Below are positions 1-7,044 of a stretch of 7,044 nt of DNA, one piece after another. The DNA comes from Deltaproteobacteria bacterium (GTDB lineage: Bacteria > Desulfobacterota > Desulfobacteria > Desulfobacterales > ETH-SRB1). Within the stretch, counting starts at the first letter, position 1. Each line of letters begins with the position of its first letter. Position numbers and translations under genes: made by a program. The DNA lies in the NCBI GenBank assembly GCA_030627405.1, contig DAOUSD010000078.1, positions 1 to 7,044 on the forward strand, in the 5' to 3' direction. A model generated the notes under the pieces. That model saw only the letters and a program-made list of their open reading frames with translations. It ran no database searches and was not told the DNA's origin.

Positions 1-63
1 AAAACTGTTCAACATCCTTTTTACTTCATTGACCTGTTGATTAAGTTCTCTAAAATCTCTCAT
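1..63 (-). pseudogene. Four-helix-bundle (23S rRNA IVS-type) protein, apparently internally deleted, cut by window edge
   Basis: Reading leftward from the ATG at 63-61, the frame is open to the window edge (21 codons). It begins MRDFREL, the usual N-terminus of the four-helix-bundle family (TIGR02436/S23, often encoded in 23S rRNA intervening sequences). It then continues directly as NQQVNEVKRMLNSF. In the family a segment like EVKRMLNSL lies near the C-terminus, about 80-90 residues after the start. The simplest reading is an in-frame internal deletion joining the first 7 residues to the last helix. The family motifs are recalled from memory, not searched. A good ribosome binding site (AAGGAG, complement of 71-76) sits 7 bases upstream of the ATG, so the small product could still be translated. 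The function of the intact family is not well established. A short unrelated coiled peptide is the alternative. Confidence 0.55.
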
Positions 64-80
64 TTCCACTCCTTTTCAAT

Positions 81-115
81 GCTAACGGCTAAACGCTAAC
101 AGCTAATGGCTAACC
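81..115. repeat. Five tandem GCTAAC-like heptamers
   Basis: Five consecutive 7-base units are readable: GCTAACG, GCTAAAC, GCTAACA, GCTAATG and GCTAACC. The core GCTAA is invariant and the last two bases vary. On the minus strand the array reads as repeated (A/G)TTAGC and lies just upstream of the ribosome binding site of the four-helix-bundle remnant, so it would be in that gene's leader or promoter. I recall similar GTTAGC strings near such genes in sulfate reducers, but this is unverified. Confidence 0.75.
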
Positions 116-197
116 GCACAGGTCGAATTTTTTTAAAGGGCTAAAGTATTACAGTTTATTTTATTTTTAAAAATCTCTTGTAACTACCCTGTAAACA

Positions 198-231
198 GTA
201 TATATATTTATGTGTAAAAATACATATATAC
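198..231. repeat. AT-rich inverted repeat spanning the DnaA-box-like site
   Basis: GTATATAT at 198-205 is the perfect reverse complement of ATATATAC at 224-231, leaving an 18-base loop. The DnaA-box-like 9-mer at 211-219 falls inside that loop. The arms are simple AT alternation, so they can arise by chance in such a sequence. Confidence 0.45.
211..219 (-). promoter_or_regulatory. Single DnaA-box-like 9-mer
   Basis: The plus strand reads TGTGTAAAA; its reverse complement TTTTACACA fits the relaxed DnaA box TTWTNCACA. I looked for further matches on both strands between 116 and 561 and found none. One isolated match in an AT-rich region is weak evidence for DnaA binding. Confidence 0.3.
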
Positions 232-264
232 AATATATAGTATTATAGTAACCGTTCACGGCTT

Positions 265-313
265 GGAATTAGAAAATAGAAATTTGGGAGAGATGAAACG
301 AGTTTCTAATTTC
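265..313. repeat. Hairpin-forming inverted repeat in the dnaN upstream region
   Basis: AATTAGAAA (267-275) pairs perfectly with TTTCTAATT (303-311). One G-T and one G-C pair at the base (265-266 with 312-313) extend the stem to 11 pairs around a 27-base loop. There is no following T-run, so it does not look like an intrinsic terminator. The arms resemble the AATTAGAAA-type strings in the repeat at the right end of the window, so it may be a relic of a dispersed repeat. Confidence 0.5.
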
Positions 314-379
314 AATGTAAAACGCTTACGTATTATAATTAAAAAATTGTTTAAAAGGATATGATAATTTGTCAAAAAT

Positions 380-409
380 TTGTTTTTTATTAACAAGGTA
401 AAATATAAT
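380..409 (+). promoter_or_regulatory. Candidate dnaN promoter
   Basis: A perfect -10 hexamer TATAAT lies at 404-409, with TTGTTT at 380-385 as a poor -35 match (3 of 6) at an 18-base spacing. Transcription would begin near 416 and give a leader of about 145 bases before dnaN. Another TATAAT at 334-339 and a TATACT at 505-510 are alternatives. In such AT-rich sequence chance matches are common, so the exact site is uncertain. Confidence 0.3.
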
Positions 410-550
410 GTTTATATTTCTATTATTATAAAATAATATTATTCATGTTTTTCATCAAAAATAATGATTATTTTATTAATAAAATTAAATAATTAAAAAG
501 TTATTATACTTATAAACAATACTATTTATTAATTTAATATTATATTTATT

Positions 551-555
551 AAGGA
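551..555 (+). promoter_or_regulatory. Ribosome binding site of dnaN
   Basis: AAGGA is placed six bases before the ATG at 562, a normal Shine-Dalgarno spacing. It supports this ATG as the dnaN start. Confidence 0.75.
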
Positions 556-561
556 ATAGAT

Positions 562-4136
<3,575 letters not shown>

Positions 4137-4139
<3 letters not shown>

Positions 4140-4264
4140 ACCGATTTCTCACAAGCTGATTTCACCACATCCGCTGTGTTGCAGGCTATTTGCGGTGAAA
4201 TACCACAGCTTCATAGCCTACGCCTTGCGCCTGCGGCAAACTAAACTTGTGAGAAATCGGTTTA
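4137..4264. repeat. 128-bp inverted-repeat element (MITE-like) at the gyrB stop
   Basis: The 19-base arm TAAACCGATTTCTCACAAG (4137-4155) is perfectly matched by CTTGTGAGAAATCGGTTTA (4246-4264). Inside are further stems: ATTTCACC (4159-4166) with GGTGAAAT (4194-4201); AAGCTG (4153-4158) with CAGCTT (4206-4211), which stacks on the former across a four-base bulge; GCTGTG (4173-4178) with CACAGC (4204-4209); and GGCTAT (4184-4189) with ATAGCC (4213-4218). Some of these exclude each other or cross. No reading frame of note is contained. TA at both outer ends is compatible with a TA target duplication, but TA is also part of the palindrome. The interior is richer in G+C than gyrB. A small non-autonomous mobile element or a REP-like repeat is the best reading. 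As RNA it would form a long hairpin after gyrB and might protect or end the transcript, although there is no T-run as in an intrinsic terminator. Confidence 0.8.
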
Positions 4265-4278
4265 TAACAGTTTAAAAT

Positions 4279-4962
4279 ATGCTGAATATAATATCAATAG
4301 AAGCCAGGGATATGCCGGATGCTTGGTACCAGTGCGTTTACAGTATCATAAGTAGGGGGCACAGATATAAAATAGACAGGGGCAGTTTTGAGGGACAGGA
4401 GAGACTTGAGTTTGATTATATAACCGTTCACATAAAACATCCCGGCATACGCCCGCTTCTTCCCGACATACCCCCATCTCTGGGAATTCCAAACCCTGTA
4501 GCCGACGGATACCTGGAAGAGTACCTTCCTTATCTTATGACCTCTGAAAAACAGCCCACCGAAGATTATACTTATGGTCAGTATCTTGAGTCACAGATAG
4601 CAGAAGTAATCCGCATGTATAAAGAAGATGGCCACGGCACAAACCAGGCATATATGACTGTGGGCAACCCAGAGGCTTTATATCTAAAAGATCCTCCCTG
4701 CCTGCGTGGAATTGATACCCGAATCCGCTATGGAAAGCTTCATTTTATGGTTTACTTCAGATCGTGGGATCTGTGGGGAGGTTTTCCGGCCAATCTCGGA
4801 GCCATACAGATGTTAAAAGAGTATATGGCAGAGGAGATAGGTGTTGAGGACGGTGAAATAATAGCTGCCAGCAAGGGCCTTCATCTGTATGATTATATAT
4901 GGGAGCTGGCAAAGCTGAGAACCATGCAGGAATCCTCGGTTATAGACAACGCAAAAAATTAA
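4279..4962 (+). CDS. thyA: Thymidylate synthase, short archaeal-type ThyA
   Basis: This probably converts dUMP to dTMP using a reduced folate. The 227-residue product is shorter than E. coli ThyA (264) and fits the archaeal-type branch of about 210-225. The C-terminal half carries the active site in the correct order: PPC with nucleophile C141 (E. coli C146), RSWD at 161-164 (E. coli R166-D169, dUMP phosphate), GGFPAN ending in N172 (E. coli N177), and LHLY with H202 and Y204 (E. coli H207, Y209). Asn at 172 argues for dUMP rather than dCMP as substrate, since dCMP hydroxymethylases have Asp there. By eye, TNQ at 121-123 lies where the partner-subunit arginines (E. coli R126-R127) would fall, so the phosphate contact may differ. 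The ATG follows an in-frame TAA at 4273-4275 and has no clear Shine-Dalgarno; M12 (ATG at 4312) has a weak AGGG before it. Codons are visibly richer in G+C than those of gyrB, suggesting a different history. It lies 15 bases after the inverted repeat. Confidence 0.82.
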   Translation: MLNIISIEARDMPDAWYQCVYSIISRGHRYKIDRGSFEGQERLEFDYITVHIKHPGIRPLLPDIPPSLGIPNPVADGYLEEYLPYLMTSEKQPTEDYTYGQYLESQIAEVIRMYKEDGHGTNQAYMTVGNPEALYLKDPPCLRGIDTRIRYGKLHFMVYFRSWDLWGGFPANLGAIQMLKEYMAEEIGVEDGEIIAASKGLHLYDYIWELAKLRTMQESSVIDNAKN

Positions 4963-5061
4963 TATCGATAAAATAGACCTGATCTAACAGTAGGTTTGGT
5001 GTTTTGTGTGCGCTCAATATGGCTACATTACCAGCCATAACGAGTTTAAAAAGAAAATGAT
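4963..5061. other. Spacer after thyA with a small hairpin
   Basis: No gene is evident. TATGGCT (5018-5024) pairs with AGCCATA (5033-5039) around an 8-base loop. The stem has seven pairs and no following T-run, so it is a poor terminator. With the doubtful frame at 5062-5337 included, nothing between thyA and the ATPase stop (4963-5366, about 400 bases) is a confident gene. Confidence 0.4.
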
Positions 5062-5337
5062 ATGAACCGGCAGCCGTTCACGCTTACAGGTCCTTTAATG
5101 ACTTCAGATAAAATTTCGTCAACATCTTGTTTCTTGTGGAGTTATATTGACCCAGTCTTGGCGGAGATGGGCAGGAAAAAACATGAATGGCAAGATAGAG
5201 AATATGTTTTTTTATACCCGACCCGCATATCTTTCCCGTGACAGGAGTTGTTCGATTATTCTCACATTAACAGTATGTATCATTTCTCTCAGTTTTTTGA
5301 TCAGCTGTTCTCACGGGCTAAAAAGACGCGACAGTAA
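5062..5337 (+). pseudogene. Unrecognised reading frame interrupted by one in-frame TGA
   Basis: From ATG 5062 the frame runs 59 codons to TGA at 5239-5241, and continues in the same frame for another 31 codons to TAA at 5335-5337. A second possible start is ATG 5098, preceded by AGG. The translation looks protein-like on both sides of the TGA: FLWSYIDPVLAEMGRKKHEW and REYVFLYPTRISFP before it, QELFDYSHINSMYHFSQFFD after it, with a basic end (RAKKTRQ). I do not recognise the family. The simplest explanation is a decayed gene with a nonsense mutation (for example CGA or GGA to TGA). Selenocysteine is possible in principle, but I see no clear SECIS-like hairpin within the 40 bases after the TGA. 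The upstream frame closes at TAA 5047-5049. It converges on the ATPase gene, with 29 bases between the two stop codons. Confidence 0.35.
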
Positions 5338-5366
5338 ATTTATACTACTATTCATACACAGCAAAG

Positions 5367-6587
5367 CTATGGCAAACCCGAAAGCCACTGGTATGCAGAA
5401 GCTACCAATATATACTGATCTTCATTTGGAATCATACGGTAACCTTCGCTTTTCTCGACAAGTTGAACAGCAGGTTTTTTCAAAACAGACTGAAATTTCT
5501 TAAGCACAGGGGACGGCTTTGTGTCTGAAAGTTTAGCCTCAATTAAAACAAGCGGTTCACCCTCGTTTGCGATGAGAAAGTCCACCTCCTGCTGCTCCTT
5601 ATTCTTAATAAAATGCAAGGAAAATGTACCGTGTCCAATATCGTTCCATGCTGTAACCGCCCGATACAGTTCAACCGCCACCATATTTTCAAACCGGGCC
5701 GCAGGTTCCTTTATGCTGGGGATGTCCCAGAGATACACCTTGCGCTCTTTTTGAATTGCCCGCGTAATTCTCCGAGTCCATGGAGCAATGCTGAAAGTAA
5801 GGAAAAATCTTTCAAAAATCGACAACCAGTTCTGAACAGAATTATATGCTACTTTCAGGTCTCGAGCTAAGGAAGGGACTGAGAGAGAACTTCCTACCTT
5901 AGATGGCAACAAAAGATAAAGAGTTTCCATGTCCATGATAGATTTTACCCCTGTCAGATCCCGAATATCCTCACGTATTAACTGCTTTGAATAGATGCTC
6001 GACCATCGTCGGTAGGTCGTCTTCCGCCCTGCCAGGTATGGCTCTGGAAATCCACTTAATTCAGATAACCCCGCCCATATTTCTTTCAGTTCTTCGGTAC
6101 GTTCCGTTGTTATTTGTAACGGATTATTGAGAAAATGACCAATCTCTCTGTTTTTTCCCCCTAACTCGGAAATCGTAAATGGCCACAGGTGAAATAGAAA
6201 ATAACGCCCGGCCAGTGAATCCCCTCCTTGCTGATAGATATCCAGCCTCCCACTTCCTGAGATAAGAAACCGGTATTTATCATGATGCTGGTCATATATA
6301 CCTTTAAGGTAGTTTTTCCAGTCTCTGTATTTGTGGATCTCATCAAGAACAATCAACGGAATTGATGAATCTTTACGTTCTAATGCTTCAAAGAAAGAGA
6401 GGTTTTGCAGGAAATTTGTTCTGTGTTCAGCAATATCCCAATTGAAATAGAGATGATTCGTAAAGGAGGCTGAAATGATTTGGGTAAGAGTGGTTTTTCC
6501 TGCCTGACGTGGCCCCACAAGGAATATCATGTGCTTGTCAATGGCGAGATCATGCCAGATCTTAATATATAAGGTTCTTTTTATCAT
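5367..6587 (-). CDS. AAA_14/DUF4143 family ATPase
   Basis: This is a cytoplasmic ATP-binding protein of the widespread AAA_14 plus DUF4143 family, whose cellular role is unsettled. Counting from the ATG at 6587 (406 residues), Walker A GPRQAGKT is at 25-32, Walker B LIVLDEI at 78-84, SGSGRLD at 110-116, LAGR at 125-128 and the family hallmark SGFPEPY at 178-184. A winged-helix-like segment (SLARDLKVAYNSVQNWL) lies near 239-255. The DUF4143 tail shows EVDF (D336) and IEAK (E350, K352), a PD-(D/E)xK-nuclease-like signature whose catalytic competence is unproven. The length is normal and the frame is intact. An alternative ATG at 6596 adds three residues (MVI), but it would overlap the best -10 element. 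Neither start has a Shine-Dalgarno. The gene runs opposite to thyA and has a decayed HTH gene divergent to it. No partner gene is visible. Confidence 0.9.
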   Translation of the reverse strand: MIKRTLYIKIWHDLAIDKHMIFLVGPRQAGKTTLTQIISASFTNHLYFNWDIAEHRTNFLQNLSFFEALERKDSSIPLIVLDEIHKYRDWKNYLKGIYDQHHDKYRFLISGSGRLDIYQQGGDSLAGRYFLFHLWPFTISELGGKNREIGHFLNNPLQITTERTEELKEIWAGLSELSGFPEPYLAGRKTTYRRWSSIYSKQLIREDIRDLTGVKSIMDMETLYLLLPSKVGSSLSVPSLARDLKVAYNSVQNWLSIFERFFLTFSIAPWTRRITRAIQKERKVYLWDIPSIKEPAARFENMVAVELYRAVTAWNDIGHGTFSLHFIKNKEQQEVDFLIANEGEPLVLIEAKLSDTKPSPVLKKFQSVLKKPAVQLVEKSEGYRMIPNEDQYILVASAYQWLSGLP

Positions 6588-6594
6588 AATGACC

Positions 6595-6622
6595 ATTATT
6601 CATAATATTGAAAAATAGTCAA
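6595..6622 (-). promoter_or_regulatory. Candidate promoter of the DUF4143 ATPase gene
   Basis: On the minus strand TTGACT (6622-6617) is a 5-of-6 match to the -35 consensus. AATAAT (6600-6595) is a 5-of-6 match to -10, with a 16-base spacer. The expected start of transcription, near 6587-6589, coincides with the ATG at 6587, which would give a leaderless or nearly leaderless mRNA. This agrees with the lack of any Shine-Dalgarno and argues against the ATG at 6596. Confidence 0.4.
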
Positions 6623-6652
6623 GACGATTTTGCAACAAACTGAAAAATAGTC
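6609..6652. promoter_or_regulatory. Paired operator-like repeats upstream of the ATPase gene
   Basis: TGAAAAATAGTC occurs twice, at 6609-6620 and 6641-6652, exactly 32 bases (about three helical turns) apart. The first copy forms a near-palindrome, AAAATAGTC (6612-6620) and GACGATTTT (6623-6631), with a two-base centre and one mismatch. The second is a weaker palindrome. The first overlaps the proposed -35, so a protein bound here would block or modulate the promoter. What binds is unknown; the neighbouring dead HTH gene is one historical possibility. Confidence 0.45.
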
Positions 6653-6699
6653 GAGGCCTTTTTTCCCTAATCCGGATAAAAAATAAGCGCATTAGCTGA

Positions 6700-6856
6700 C
6701 ATCTGTTTAGGCAGATACATCTTTCGGAATTAACGGGAATCCCGCAAAGTCATATTTCCGAAATGGAAAAGGGCAGAAATACCGGCAAAGGTTTTGAATG
6801 TCAATTACAGGGTAGTGGATGCCAGGGCCACGTCATTTAAGCTGATAACCTCCTGA
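6700..6856 (+). pseudogene. Frameshifted remnant of a HigA/XRE-type helix-turn-helix regulator
   Basis: Frame one from 6700 reads HLFRQIHLSELTGIPQSHISEMEKGR (6700-6777). LSELTGIPQSHISEMEKGR is a classic XRE helix-turn-helix (second and recognition helices plus the ExEKGR turn), as found in HigA-type antitoxins. The frame immediately upstream is closed by TGA (6697-6699). After the helix-turn-helix the sense shifts by one: the next frame gives AKVLNVNYRVV (from 6785), matching the family's usual C-terminal AK-LN-(D/N)YRV segment, and stops at TGA 6854-6856. In intact relatives roughly 8-10 residues lie between these parts, so a small deletion with frameshift is the likely cause. A possible fragment of the N-terminus (SALAD, about 6687-6701) is in yet another frame. 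No start codon or ribosome site is visible. Family assignment is from memory of the motif. The toxin partner is not recognisable nearby. Confidence 0.6.
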
Positions 6857-6894
6857 ATTCACAAAAATTGCTTACTTGTTCAATTTTCAATAAA
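6857..6894. other. Short AT-rich spacer
   Basis: This links the dead regulator to the terminal repeat. I see no gene or signal in it. Confidence 0.4.
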
Positions 6895-7044
6895 TTCGAA
6901 GCACGAAGCTCAAAATCCGAAACAAATACGAATGACCAAAATTTCAAACATGTTGGAGCGCCATAGATATTGCATAAGTGCCTGACATGTTTTGGTCATT
7001 TGATATTCGAAATTAGATATTGTTTCGAGTTTCGATATTCGTAT
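6895..7044. repeat. Palindromic TTCGA-rich dispersed repeat, open at the window edge
   Basis: AATGACCAAAA (6931-6941) is a perfect reverse complement of TTTTGGTCATT (6990-7000). The stem continues inward, after a five-base bulge, with AACATGT against ACATGTTTT. Outside it CGAAACAA (6918-6925) pairs with TTGTTTCG (7020-7027), with extra bases in the right arm (7001-7019). The flanks are built from recurring TTCGAA, TTCGAG and TTCGAT words. No coding frame is apparent. I recall similar TTCGAGTTTCGATATTCG-like sequences as dispersed repeats in sulfate-reducer genomes, but cannot check it. The right boundary is beyond the window. Confidence 0.65.

Larger units (their letters stand above)
116..561. 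other. AT-rich intergenic region before dnaN; possible but unproven origin region
   Basis: There is no convincing gene in these roughly 445 bases. The stretch from about 320 to 560 is strikingly rich in A and T, with many short runs. It contains one DnaA-box match (211-219), a 12-base perfect palindrome ATTTTTAAAAAT (163-174), an 8-bp stem (198-205 with 224-231), an 11-bp hairpin (265-313), and TATAAT hexamers at 334-339 and 404-409. The region next to dnaN is a common site for oriC, and an AT-rich stretch could serve as an unwinding element. However, a real origin normally has a cluster of DnaA boxes and only one is seen; dnaA itself is not in the window. It certainly must hold the dnaN promoter if dnaN is not transcribed from further upstream. 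Confidence 0.4.

Noticed and set aside
251..262. CCGTTCACG shared at 252-260 and 5074-5082, and a similar string inside thyA near 4424.
   Set aside because: The match is only nine bases, with no shared flanks, and the thyA copy is coding. It is too little to call a repeat.
361..393. A ten-codon leader peptide (MIICQKFVFY) after AAAAGGAT.
   Set aside because: The Shine-Dalgarno lies only one base from the ATG, and such a short frame in AT-rich sequence is expected by chance.
5239..5280. A selenocysteine insertion element after the in-frame TGA.
   Set aside because: The only pairing I find is GTGA with TCAC and a few interrupted pairs; no stable stem with a typical apical loop is visible.
5147..5503. 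A 118-residue plus-strand frame with a hydrophobic stretch ending in LISC, like a lipoprotein signal.
   Set aside because: Its second half lies antisense to the end of the ATPase gene, the first half overlaps the more protein-like frame at 5062-5337, and the hydrophobic stretch is preceded by more than 40 residues, which is too long for a signal peptide. The hydrophobicity comes from a T-rich stretch read out of frame.

Overview
The window carries part of a bacterial chromosome-maintenance locus, dnaN (sliding clamp) and gyrB (gyrase subunit B), followed by a short accessory stretch. GyrB is of the long, proteobacterial type with the insert in its TOPRIM half. The gene next to it is a short thymidylate synthase that looks most like the archaeal-type branch. 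These traits, the low G+C of dnaN-gyrB, and repeat types I associate from memory with sulfate-reducing Desulfobacterota suggest a Desulfobacterota-like bacterium. That placement is inference; no rRNA is present to test it.

Layout. 1-63 (minus strand) is the start of a four-helix-bundle (23S rRNA intervening-sequence type) protein gene that appears internally deleted; its leader contains five tandem copies of a GCTAAC-like heptamer (81-115). 116-561 is a very AT-rich non-coding region before dnaN, with two TATAAT hexamers, one DnaA-box match and two hairpins. It sits where an origin often lies, but the evidence for an origin is thin. dnaN (562-1680) and gyrB (1677-4139) overlap by ATGA and are surely one operon. 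recF, often found between them, is absent, and gyrA does not follow.

The gyrB stop codon lies inside the left arm of a 128-bp inverted-repeat element (4137-4264) with 19-bp perfect arms and complex internal stems. Beyond it lies a thymidylate synthase gene (4279-4962) that is visibly richer in G+C than dnaN-gyrB. 5062-5337 contains an unrecognised reading frame interrupted by one in-frame TGA. 5367-6587 (minus strand) encodes an AAA_14/DUF4143 ATPase with a PD-(D/E)xK-like C-terminus. Its upstream region has a possible promoter embedded in a palindrome. On the opposite strand, 6700-6856 is a frameshifted remnant of a HigA/XRE-type helix-turn-helix regulator. The window ends in a palindromic repeat (about 6895-7044, open at the edge).

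Functionally, dnaN and gyrB serve replication and DNA topology, and the thymidylate synthase supplies dTMP, so the first three genes share a DNA-synthesis theme. The right half is an accessory zone of decayed genes, small palindromic repeats and a DUF4143 ATPase. I found no clear new multi-gene system. The best leads are the gyrB-adjacent repeat, the TGA-interrupted frame and the ATPase control region beside the dead HTH gene.
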